A stretch of DNA of 64,000 bases from assembly GCF_000331305.1 (NCBI RefSeq), contig NZ_KB217478.1:8029481-8093480 (forward strand), in the 5' to 3' direction. Below are positions 54,787 to 61,845 of the stretch, piece by piece (position 1 is the first letter of the stretch; every line of letters starts with the position of its first letter). The translations under genes were made by a program, and so were the position numbers. Under the pieces are notes generated by a model. That model worked only from the letters and a program-made list of their open reading frames with translations. It had not been told where the DNA came from and did no database searches. This DNA is from Calothrix sp. PCC 7103. GTDB taxonomy: Bacteria > Cyanobacteriota > Cyanobacteriia > Cyanobacteriales > Nostocaceae.

Positions 54787-55061
54787 TTATTTCTCAGTAA
54801 AAGTATACGTATCAGTCTCACAGAGGTTTACTTTGTACCCTTTTGCTACCTCACCATCATCAAATTCGGCTCGACGAATATCGAAGTGACACTCACCATC
54901 CGAATATCCATTAAAACTTACCTCTGTAGATTTTTATTCACAACTGTAAAATTGCGTCTATTCGCTTTAGCTGCCTGCATTGATATTGCAATTAACGACG
55001 AAGACAAAACCACAGGCACTAAAAACTTTGAAGCTGACTTTGCAAAAATATTTGTAATCAT
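54787..55061 (-). pseudogene. Small secreted protein gene with a one-base frameshift
   Basis: The minus strand from ATG 55061 encodes a signal peptide (FLVPVVLSSSLIAISMQAAKA) and then VVNK before the frame is lost at an A5 run. One added A would restore a continuous 91-aa protein ending in GECHFDIRRAEFDDGEV, KVNLCETDTYTFTEK and a stop at 54787. The coherent sequence on both sides of the A-run shows this was, or is, a gene. Either a one-base deletion made it a pseudogene or the base is a sequencing error. Two Cys could form a disulphide. Function unknown. Confidence 0.65.
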
Positions 55062-55288
55062 TGTTTTCAAACTTATTCCCTAATTTCTGTTTATACAATC
55101 TTTTTATATAAAATAAAATGTCATTAATATAAATACGTAATTTAAAATCAAGTTTGAATAAAGAAAGAGTATTCATAATAGCTATATATAAATTTCTAAA
55201 TAGTAATATATTGTAAAGATTGGAACAATTAAATATTTTTTTAGTGAGATAATATTTATATAAATTAGTTTCTACCAATTCCCTAACA

Positions 55289-56128
55289 GTGAAAACAGAC
55301 AGTATCTTTTACGAGATTTTTCAAACATTTCCTGAATTTTTCTTTGAATTGATAGGCAATACTTCACCAAGAACCTCAACCTATAGTTTCTTATCTCAGG
55401 AAGTAAAACAAACGCGCTTTCAAATAGACGGTATCTTCATACCTCCAATTTATGCTTCTAACTTACCCATTTATTTTGCTGAGTTTCAAGGATACAAAGA
55501 CCAGAAAAAGAATATTTATCAAGGCTTTTTTGCGGAAATCTTCCTTTATTTAGATGATTACACCCCAGTAAACGACTGGCGAGGAATTTTAATCTTTACC
55601 GAAAAGCGACTTGACCCAGGTTTACCCATACAATACGAAGACTTTAAAAATAGCCCTCGCTTCACAAAGATTTATCTCGATCAACTTGACCCGCAAGTTA
55701 CCGATAAGTCTTTAAGCCTCTCAGTACTTCGACTGGTTGGAGTTAAAGACAACATTGCAGGGCAACAAGCTAGAATTTTAATCGATAGAGCCAAGCGAGA
55801 GGCGCCTAATCTAGACTTTCAAAGAGCGATAATAGAGTTAATCGAAACCGTAATTGTTTACAAATTCCCTGATATAGGCAGAAAGGAGATAGAAGATATG
55901 CTAGGACTCAATGACCTCAAAAACACCAAGGTATATCAAGAAGCGCTGAAAGAAGGAGAAGACATTGGCGAAAAACGAGGCGAACAACGAGGCGAACAAC
56001 GAGGCGAGCATAAGAATAAATTAGCAACGGCAGCTAAATTGCTCAATCGTGGAATGACTGTTGAGGAGGTTGCAGAAATTACTGAGCTAGAGATTGATCA
56101 AATCCGTCAAATCGCCAACCAGAACTAA
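55289..56128 (+). CDS. DUF2887 / Rpn-like putative nuclease
   Basis: A 279-aa protein that starts KTDSIFYEIFQTFPEFFFELIG, the DUF2887 N-terminus. A PD-(D/E)xK-like core follows (QIDGIFIPP, then YFAEFQGYKDQKKN). The C-terminal 80 residues have a charged GE[KQ]RGEQ tandem repeat and a helical end (LLNRGMTVEEVAEITELEID). Members are linked to mobile elements and Rpn nucleases (family knowledge). GTG start. The following DNA repeats its tail, so the locus has undergone a tandem duplication. Activity is not provable here, because the key acidic residues are only partly evident. Confidence 0.75.
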   Translation: MKTDSIFYEIFQTFPEFFFELIGNTSPRTSTYSFLSQEVKQTRFQIDGIFIPPIYASNLPIYFAEFQGYKDQKKNIYQGFFAEIFLYLDDYTPVNDWRGILIFTEKRLDPGLPIQYEDFKNSPRFTKIYLDQLDPQVTDKSLSLSVLRLVGVKDNIAGQQARILIDRAKREAPNLDFQRAIIELIETVIVYKFPDIGRKEIEDMLGLNDLKNTKVYQEALKEGEDIGEKRGEQRGEQRGEHKNKLATAAKLLNRGMTVEEVAEITELEIDQIRQIANQN

Positions 56129-56151
56129 TAATTGCAAACTATACATCTTGT

Positions 56152-56174
56152 GGGGTGGGCATCCTTGCCTGCCC
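56152..56174. repeat. Dispersed palindrome, GGGCATCCTTGCC type
   Basis: GGGGTGGGCATCCTTGCC is another copy of the family seen in the MITE, here at the junction between the DUF2887 gene and its duplicated tail. Confidence 0.65.
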
Positions 56175-56178
56175 TAAA

Positions 56179-56425
56179 CTTGGGCAGAAAGGAGATTGAA
56201 AATATGTCTAGGCTAAGTTACCTAAAACACACTAAGGTTTATCAAGAAGCACTAAGGGAAGGAGAAGAGCTTGGTGAGCAGAAAGGCGAACAGAAAGGCG
56301 AACAGAAAGCTAAACTAGCAATGGCGCCTAAGTTACTTGATTATGGAATGACAGTTGAAGATGTTGCAGAAATTACAGAGTTAGAAATTGAGCAAGTTCG
56401 TCAAATTGCTAGCCAGAAGCAATAA
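56179..56425 (+). pseudogene. Duplicated C-terminal tail of the DUF2887 gene
   Basis: About 240 bp here repeat the last 250 bp of the preceding gene at the protein level: GRKEIENMS, KVYQEALREGEELGEQ, a GEQKGEQKGEQ run, then LLDYGMTVEDVAEITELEIEQ. The two differ at many bases, so the duplication is old. The N-terminal two thirds are missing; a GGGC palindrome lies just before. A ribosome site (AAAGGAG) before ATG 56203 would allow a short protein, but a function is doubtful. Confidence 0.7.
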
Positions 56426-56472
56426 TTGTGAATACTATATTCTTTAGGATGAGCTTCCTTATGCTGATTATT

Positions 56473-56494
56473 GAACGGGCAAGGATGCCCATTC
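56473..56494. repeat. Dispersed palindrome, GGGCAAGGATGCCC type
   Basis: GAACGGGCA and TGCCCATTC flank AGGA, with CCACAAG following as in other copies. It lies in the 260-bp spacer between the DUF2887 tail and rca; I see nothing else there except the likely rca leader. Confidence 0.65.
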
Positions 56495-56686
56495 CACAAG
56501 ACTGTATATTCCATAAGGCATAATATATTTATTTGAATGTCTCTAACCAGTAGTAGTTGTTAGAAATTTTAATTTGGGTAGGTGCCCTTGAGACACATAA
56601 CTTAACTCCGCGCCAAAAAATAAAGTGAGCGGTAGCTGCCGATACAACTTAACATTGTTTTAAGACTGCTATTTTTTGGTTAGGTC

Positions 56687-58468
56687 ATGGGTTATTACAT
56701 CGCTCCGAAATTTCTAGATAAACTTGCTGTACACATTACTAAAAATTTCTTAAATTTACCTGCTGTGCGCGTTCCGTTGATTTTGGGTATTCACGGACGT
56801 AAGGGTGAAGGAAAATCGTTCCAATGCGAATTAGTTTTTGAGAGAATGGGTATTGAATTCACTCTGATATCTGGGGGTGAGTTAGAAAGTCCTGATGCTG
56901 GCGACCCTGCGCGCTTGATTCGTTTACGCTATCGGGAAACTGCTGAGTTAACTAAAGTACGCGGTAAGATGTGCGTACTAATGATTAATGATTTGGATGC
57001 AGGCGCCGGACGTTTTGATGAAGGGACGCAGTACACGGTTAATACGCAGTTGGTAAACGCGACATTAATGAATATTGCAGATAATCCAACAGATGTACAA
57101 CTTCCGGGTAGTTACGACTCAACACCATTACCTAGAATACCAATTATTGTTACGGGTAATGATTTCTCTACTCTGTATGCGCCTTTAATACGCGATGGAC
57201 GCATGGAGAAGTTCTATTGGGAACCTGACCGTGATGACAAAGTTGGCATTGTCGGGGGAATTTATGAGCCTGATGGATTATCGCGTCGTGAAATTGAACA
57301 GTTTGTTGATACCTTTATTAATCAGTCTGTTGACTTTTTCAGCGCGTTGCGTTCTCGCATTTACGACGAACAGATCCGCCACTTTATTCATGAAATTGGT
57401 ATAGAAAAGGTATCGCAGCGGGTAGTTAACAGTGTTGAAGGTCCGCCACAATTTAAAAAACCAAACTTTAAATTACCGTACCTTATTGAAATGGGTAATC
57501 TGATGGTCGGAGAACAACAGCGCGTACAAAATTCTAAATTAGTAGAAGAATATAATCGTGGATTGTTTTCGCGTAAAGCTGTATCTAGGGTAGAAACATT
57601 ACCAGCGCCAATTTACAGTAATGATGTGGGTGTTACAGAAGTTGTAACAACAGTTAAAACACCATCTGTAGCACCAGATAGGTCGGCGCCGATTATGGCG
57701 CCAGTTGTAGCTGGTGTTGGAATGCTAGCTAATTCGGCACCGAGTTTGCCATCTGGTACACCATACAAACAACCTGCTGCAACGCCTCTTGGCACACCAT
57801 ATACACAACATGTTATAGAGGTAGTTGAAGAACCAACTCATCACGCGCCGATTATGGCGCCAGTTGTAGCTGGTGTTGGAATGCTAACTAAGTCGTCGCC
57901 TGCACTACCCGCTGGCACACCATTTCAGGCACCTGCTGCAACGCCTCTTGGAACACCATACAAACAACATGTTATAGAGGTAGTTGAGGAACCAACTAAT
58001 CACGCGCCGATTATGGCGCCAGTTGTAGCTGGTGTTGGAATGTTAAGTAAGTCGGCGCCTAAACTACCAATTGGCACACCATATCATTCACCTTCAAATG
58101 CACCATCTTTAAACCCAGTTACAACACCCCTTATAAATAATGGAGAATACTACAAGCAATATACAGAAAATGCACAGCTAGCACCCAGTACTCATCTCAC
58201 CTTAGAGACTCAAGAACTAGTTCGCGAAATCTTGTCTAAGGGTTACAAAATAGGTATTGAACACGTTGACGAACGCCGTTTTAAAATGGGTTCATGGCAA
58301 AGCTGTACAGTAGGAGAAATTAGCGCTGCGTCCGACCTAGTTTCTGCTATCGAGTCATCTTTAGGTGACTTTAGCAATGAATATATTAGATTAGTTGCTA
58401 TCGACCCAAAAAATAGGCGCCGAGTGATGGAGACAATTATTCAACGTCCAAACGGAGCCAAGCCGTAA
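56687..58468 (+). CDS. rca: Rubisco activase with SSU-like domain and triplicated linker
   Basis: A 593-aa AAA+ protein. The ATPase part (residues about 20-290) has Walker A GRKGEGKS at 37-44, MINDLDAGAGR (Walker B), IIVTGNDFSTLYAPLIRDGR, and the activase C-domain near FINQSVDFFSALRSRIYD. A linker (about 300-500) contains three copies of a 53-residue repeat (APIMAPVVAGVGML, then PAATPLGTPY). The end (about 505-590) is a Rubisco small-subunit-like domain with GYKIGIEHVDERRF and MGSWQSC. Rca frees inhibited Rubisco using ATP, and its SSU-like domain lets it enter carboxysomal condensates (family knowledge). Anabaena Rca is about 414 aa; the long linker explains most of the extra length. Confidence 0.93.
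   Translation: MGYYIAPKFLDKLAVHITKNFLNLPAVRVPLILGIHGRKGEGKSFQCELVFERMGIEFTLISGGELESPDAGDPARLIRLRYRETAELTKVRGKMCVLMINDLDAGAGRFDEGTQYTVNTQLVNATLMNIADNPTDVQLPGSYDSTPLPRIPIIVTGNDFSTLYAPLIRDGRMEKFYWEPDRDDKVGIVGGIYEPDGLSRREIEQFVDTFINQSVDFFSALRSRIYDEQIRHFIHEIGIEKVSQRVVNSVEGPPQFKKPNFKLPYLIEMGNLMVGEQQRVQNSKLVEEYNRGLFSRKAVSRVETLPAPIYSNDVGVTEVVTTVKTPSVAPDRSAPIMAPVVAGVGMLANSAPSLPSGTPYKQPAATPLGTPYTQHVIEVVEEPTHHAPIMAPVVAGVGMLTKSSPALPAGTPFQAPAATPLGTPYKQHVIEVVEEPTNHAPIMAPVVAGVGMLSKSAPKLPIGTPYHSPSNAPSLNPVTTPLINNGEYYKQYTENAQLAPSTHLTLETQELVREILSKGYKIGIEHVDERRFKMGSWQSCTVGEISAASDLVSAIESSLGDFSNEYIRLVAIDPKNRRRVMETIIQRPNGAKP
57686..58162 (+). repeat. Three 159-bp in-frame tandem repeats in rca
   Basis: The APIMAPVVAGVGML-coding block starts at 57686, 57845 and 58004, exactly 159 bp (53 codons) apart. 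The first two units are complete and the third is truncated and diverged after the GTPY block. Nucleotide identity between units is high, so the expansion is fairly recent. Confidence 0.9.
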
Positions 58469-58482
58469 TTAGGACTTTAGTG

Positions 58483-58749
58483 CTATCTATTACTCCCACC
58501 ACTAATGTTATAGTCTTTAGAGACAATACCAAGTGCAGCTAGTCCTCCCATATGTATATATTTTGAGAGTTCTACAATTATTGCTTGGTCTCCACCAAAA
58601 TTCTTGGGTGAGAATGCGATAAAGCCAGTTATTGCAAGCACTATACCAACAGAGGTTGTTTTCCAGTTTTTGACTACTGCATTCTTTGCAACATTTGTTG
58701 AAGTCTGATTAGAATTTTCTGACACTGTTGGCTTAGTTGGGTCTGACAT
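58483..58749 (-). CDS. Small membrane protein, holin-like, copy 1
   Basis: 88 aa from the ATG at 58749. A Ser/Asn-rich cytoplasmic start is followed by KNWKTTSVGIVLAITGFIAF, a membrane helix, then FGGDQAIIVELSKYI and a second weak helix with GGLAALGIVSKDYN and GG. The N-W-K-T-T-x2-G and GGLAxLG-x2-KD-x-N pattern resembles small holin-like or phage tail-locus proteins (impression). It is paralogous to the 58908-59165 product. Confidence 0.6.
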   Translation of the reverse strand: MSDPTKPTVSENSNQTSTNVAKNAVVKNWKTTSVGIVLAITGFIAFSPKNFGGDQAIIVELSKYIHMGGLAALGIVSKDYNISGGSNR

Positions 58750-58785
58750 AATTGTTGCTCCCAATACTGTTTTAAATTGCTACAA

Positions 58786-58820
58786 AGAAACCGGTTTTTT
58801 TAACAAAAAATCCGGTTTCT
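58786..58820. repeat. Paired AGAAACCGG-type half palindromes
   Basis: AGAAACCGG (from 58786) and CCGGTTTCT (to 58820) form a hairpin with a T/A-rich centre between the two small membrane protein genes. It may be a terminator for the upstream copy. Confidence 0.6.
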
Positions 58821-58907
58821 AAGATTAATAATATATCTACTTACGATATAAAATAGGTTTTAATACAATGCCTTAAAATTCTTTATAGATATAAGTTTTA
58901 GGTTTAA

Positions 58908-59165
58908 TTACTCTTGATTTTTACCAGTAACATTAAAATCTTTCGCACTTATACCTAGAACTGCTAATCCTCCTGAAGTAATATATTTACATACTTGAAC
59001 TAAAGGCGCCTGTTCTCCACCGAAAGTGCTTGGTGAAAATGCCACAAAACCACTACAACATAATACACAACCGATAGCTGTTGTTTTCCAATTTTTAATA
59101 GCAACCTTTTTTGTATTAGAATTGATCGCAGATTCTTGCATTGATGGTCTTACTGAATCTAACAT
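58908..59165 (-). CDS. Small membrane protein, holin-like, copy 2
   Basis: 85 aa, sharing the KNWKTTxxG helix start, an AFSPxxFGG middle and the GGLAVLGISAKDFNVTG end with copy 1. Two Cys in the first helix (VLCCSGF) are specific to this copy. The two genes lie on the same strand, 158 bp apart. No lysin or other phage gene is nearby, so a phage origin is only a possibility. Confidence 0.6.
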   Translation of the reverse strand: MLDSVRPSMQESAINSNTKKVAIKNWKTTAIGCVLCCSGFVAFSPSTFGGEQAPLVQVCKYITSGGLAVLGISAKDFNVTGKNQE

Positions 59166-59301
59166 GATATTTTTACAATAATTATAATAGTGTGAACAAA
59201 TAAATTCTTACTTCAGATAGAAGTTTTTATTAATCAACTTCCTGTTGTATGAATTTTGATATCAATCACTACAACCTATATGTATATATTTACGGATAAA
59301 T

Positions 59302-59838
59302 TTAACTAAATTGAAATTTTGATAAAACGTTCCAACGCTTACCATCGTGCAGTAGTAAACAAATATTATCGGCGCCAAATTCAAAATTTACCTGACGATG
59401 CTCAAATTCTTGCCAAGCTACCTTAAAGTTTTGTTTCGTCAAGTCCCGATATGCCACCGTCATGTGTGGTGTAAAAGTTCGAGTTTTGGTGTTTGGGTCA
59501 TAAATACCTATCGATTCCATATAAGTGATTAAATCTAATTGCAGCGCTATCAACTCTGGAGTGTTAATGACATCTATATATATAACGCGCGGTGGAAAGG
59601 CGCCGTATTGGTTTAATGTGACAAGTACACCAGTTCGACTAGATGCAAAATTCTTCAAATACTCTTCTAACTGCGTAACATTGCCTTCATCCCATTCAAA
59701 CGGAGGCTGTAAAGTAATATGAGGTGGAGATTTTAATGCACTGCGACTGTTGTAATTGTCTGCAAAATACTGCTTGACTTGGTTTACATAGTCCAGAATG
59801 TGCTGCGGTGGTATCAGGGCAATTAAAAAACGACTCAT
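59302..59838 (-). CDS. 2'-5' RNA ligase-like (2H phosphoesterase) protein
   Basis: 178 aa from the ATG at 59838; an upstream in-frame start is less plausible. The two H-x-T motifs of 2H phosphoesterases are present: H40-I-T in PPHITLQPP and a second in FTPHMTVAY. The family cleaves cyclic phosphates or joins RNA ends; the substrate here is unknown. It is divergent from the YciI-like gene, with a 20-bp gap holding both promoters or none. Confidence 0.85.
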   Translation of the reverse strand: MSRFLIALIPPQHILDYVNQVKQYFADNYNSRSALKSPPHITLQPPFEWDEGNVTQLEEYLKNFASSRTGVLVTLNQYGAFPPRVIYIDVINTPELIALQLDLITYMESIGIYDPNTKTRTFTPHMTVAYRDLTKQNFKVAWQEFEHRQVNFEFGADNICLLLHDGKRWNVLSKFQFS

Positions 59839-59858
59839 AGTAATAGATAAGAAATAGT

Positions 59859-60125
59859 ATGCCGATTTTTGTGAAGATAGAGGAAGGTAAGGTTGATAAG
59901 TCAACTTTTGACCAATATGTACCTGCTCACCATACATATGTTCGTGAACTTATTGCACGTGGGCACAAAGCAAAAAGTGGATATTGGGCTGTCCGAGGTG
60001 GAGGAATGATGATTTTTGAGGCAGAGTCGATGGAGCAAGCGCAAGCTATTGTTGCCGAAGACCCCCTAATTAAAAACGGCTGTGTTGATTATCAGCTATA
60101 TGAATGGCGCCTGGTTGTGGAATAA
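59859..60125 (+). CDS. YciI-like protein, second copy
   Basis: An 88-aa YciI-family protein (KIEEGKVDKSTFDQYVPAHH, VRELIARGHKAKSGYW, MIFEAESMEQAQAIVAEDP), not closely similar to the 54431-54700 product. The ATG follows AAATAGT without a strong ribosome site. It stands just upstream of the SRP RNA promoter. Confidence 0.85.
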   Translation: MPIFVKIEEGKVDKSTFDQYVPAHHTYVRELIARGHKAKSGYWAVRGGGMMIFEAESMEQAQAIVAEDPLIKNGCVDYQLYEWRLVVE

Positions 60126-60141
60126 ATAATTTTTGTACAAG

Positions 60142-60183
60142 TTATTTGAAATTATTTGAAATTATTTGAAATTATTTGAAATT
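60142..60183 (+). repeat. Four 10-bp tandem repeats (TTATTTGAAA)
   Basis: Four exact copies of TTATTTGAAA in a row, ending 7 bp before the -10 box of the SRP RNA. Copies supply a TTGAAA hexamer every 10 bp, one of which is at promoter spacing. Confidence 0.85.
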
Positions 60184-60195
60184 TAATGCTATAGT
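60166..60195 (+). promoter_or_regulatory. Putative SRP RNA promoter
   Basis: TTGAAA (60166-60171, inside the tandem repeat) and TATAGT (60190-60195) are 18 bp apart, a near-consensus sigma-70 spacing. Predicted start about 60202-60208, at the beginning of the RNA. Confidence 0.6.
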
Positions 60196-60207
60196 TATGG
60201 GAAGACT

Positions 60208-60298
60208 GGGACTATGCAACCGCAACGCCTAAATTTTGTCAGGATCGGAAGATAGCAGCAATACGGGATGCTTGTAGTAGGCGTAGACCCCGGTCCCC
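60208..60298 (+). ncRNA. ffs: Signal recognition particle RNA (small, 4.5S type)
   Basis: The conserved SRP RNA hairpin core is present: GTCAGGATCGGAAGATAG, the GCAGCA asymmetric loop, and ATACGGGATGCTTG. The ends pair (GGGAC with GTCCC, CGCCT with AGGCG). Length about 91 nt, as in bacteria with a small SRP RNA. It forms the ribosome-bound targeting particle with Ffh. An A-run follows but no clear terminator hairpin. Confidence 0.9.
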
Positions 60299-60338
60299 AA
60301 AAAAAATTTTATATTAAATACAAAAATAAAAGTCAGTA

Positions 60339-60734
60339 ATGGCTGGTTTTGGAGACTTAGTACAAAAAGCTTTTTATCTGGGTGTAGGACTAGCTTCTTA
60401 CGCAGGTGAAAAAGCAGGTGGAAAACTTTCAGAATTGCGCTCGCAAGTTCAAAAGCTGGCAGATGAAATGGTAGCACGCGGCGAAATGACTACCGAAGAA
60501 GGTCGTCGCTTTGTCGAAGATATGATGAAGCAAGCCCAGCAAGAACAGTCTTCTACAAAAGATTCGGGTACCTCGACGAATGAACCCCGGCGCATAGAAA
60601 TTTTAGAAGAAGATGAAGAAGTGCCTCAAACTCAATCTTCTGCGAAAGAGGCGCCTGTGGAAGAAGTCGATAATCTACGCGACCAAGTTAAGCAAATGCA
60701 AGAGGAATTACGGCGTTTACAGCGTGAACAGTAA
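60339..60734 (+). CDS. Phasin-like coiled-coil protein
   Basis: A 131-aa protein beginning GFGDLVQKAFYLGVGLASYAG. A helical segment (LSELRSQVQKLADEMVARG) follows, then EEGRRFVEDMMKQAQ, an acidic linker, and a C-terminal coiled coil (LRDQVKQMQEELRRLQRE). This is the layout of the phasin-like/PHA-granule superfamily proteins that are widespread in cyanobacteria, including ones without PHA genes. Function there is uncertain. It starts 41 bp after the SRP RNA. Confidence 0.7.
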   Translation: MAGFGDLVQKAFYLGVGLASYAGEKAGGKLSELRSQVQKLADEMVARGEMTTEEGRRFVEDMMKQAQQEQSSTKDSGTSTNEPRRIEILEEDEEVPQTQSSAKEAPVEEVDNLRDQVKQMQEELRRLQREQ

Positions 60735-60898
60735 ATTGTTCAAGATATTAAGTGTATTTTGATACAAATATTGGGTTGTAATCCTCATGCTCGAATTTAA
60801 AAGCAGTGTTGTATTGGTGTTGAAATAGTCTGTAGAATTACTATTTAGACAAACAACACTATTTTTCCGCTATTGAGTCGATGAGGACTTGAAATTCT

Positions 60899-61309
60899 AT
60901 GGAAAATTGGCAGAAAGACTTGTGGCAACTAATGGAAACACTGACTGACGAAGTAGAGCGTTTCTTTATAGGAATGACAGAAGTGGTAGATACATTTTTT
61001 GAATTTACTGAAGAGTTGAGTGAGCAGGTACACAACAGTATCGCTACAGAGGTTGACCAGTACTTGCAAGATATTGTTGAACCGCTTTCAGAAATTTATT
61101 GGGAATTGGATGATATACCAAGTGATAATTTTGACCCAGCCTTTCCATATTCAGTAGATGCAACAACAGAGAAAAATATAGCGTGTATAGGTTGTAAGCA
61201 TTATCATGGCTATGCGTATGGTGGTACTTTATTGGTTTGTGGGATGCATCCCAGTGGTGTAGAAGATTCAACCTGTCCTGATTGGGAACAAGAAGACGTT
61301 TATGAGTGA
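60899..61309 (+). CDS. Conserved cyanobacterial protein with Cys/His-rich end
   Basis: A 136-aa protein. An acidic helical N-half (about residues 1-80) is followed by a Cys/His-rich end: CIGCKHYHGYAYGG, then LLVCGMHPSGV and CPDWEQED. Four Cys and three His in 35 residues suggest a metal site, probably zinc. GAGGA lies before the ATG. I do not recognise a named family. It is 50 bp upstream of queF on the same strand, so the two may be co-transcribed. Confidence 0.75.
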   Translation: MENWQKDLWQLMETLTDEVERFFIGMTEVVDTFFEFTEELSEQVHNSIATEVDQYLQDIVEPLSEIYWELDDIPSDNFDPAFPYSVDATTEKNIACIGCKHYHGYAYGGTLLVCGMHPSGVEDSTCPDWEQEDVYE

Positions 61310-61358
61310 TGAGTTGTGTTTAGGTTATTATATTAAATTATGTTAAGCAGTATTTAGT

Positions 61359-61784
61359 ATGAGTAACTTATCACCTGAGATAACAACACAGTCTATTGAA
61401 GAGGCGCCAATTCAAGCAGTAAAATATGGTGAGCGTGAAATTGCTGAGGGTCAGTTAATTACGTTCCCGAATCCGCGTGTAGGTAGACGGTATAATATTA
61501 ATATTACTTTGCCAGAATTTACGTGTAAATGTCCGTTTTCTGGCTATCCTGATTTTGCCACTATTTATATTAGCTACATTCCTGATACTAAAGTGGTGGA
61601 GTTGAAAGCGCTGAAACTCTATATCAATAGTTATCGCGATAGGTATATTTCTCACGAGGAGTCGGCAAATTTAATTCTTGATGATTTTGTTGCTGCTTGT
61701 GACCCTTTGGAGGTAACTGTTAAAGCTGATTTTACTCCACGTGGTAATGTTCATACGGTTGTTGAAGTTAAGCATACAAAGTAA
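61359..61784 (+). CDS. queF: NADPH-dependent 7-cyano-7-deazaguanine reductase
   Basis: A 141-aa type I QueF. The catalytic Cys is C58 in TCKCPFSGYPDFA. The NADPH-binding QueF motif ELKALKLYINSYRD follows, with the conserved Glu and Lys, and HEESANLILDDF near residue 107. It reduces preQ0 to preQ1 in queuosine synthesis for tRNA. The fold is a tunnel-type T-fold. Its downstream terminator is shared with the LRV protein gene. Confidence 0.93.
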   Translation: MSNLSPEITTQSIEEAPIQAVKYGEREIAEGQLITFPNPRVGRRYNINITLPEFTCKCPFSGYPDFATIYISYIPDTKVVELKALKLYINSYRDRYISHEESANLILDDFVAACDPLEVTVKADFTPRGNVHTVVEVKHTK

Positions 61785-61795
61785 TGAGTGCGCTC

Positions 61796-61845
61796 GTGCG
61801 CTCGTGCTGAGTAAAGTAAAAATTTACTACTCAGCACGAGCGCAC
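61796..61845. terminator. 18-bp perfect stem between convergent genes
   Basis: GTGCGCTCGTGCTGAGTA and its exact complement at 61828-61845 enclose a 14-nt loop. The right arm ends one base before the stop codon of the minus-strand gene. A second partial CGCTCGTGC precedes the left arm. Confidence 0.85.

Noticed and set aside
60142-60183. The 10-bp repeat as a CRISPR-like or iteron array
   Set aside because: The copies are directly adjacent without spacers and lie in a promoter, so neither an array nor a replication origin is supported.
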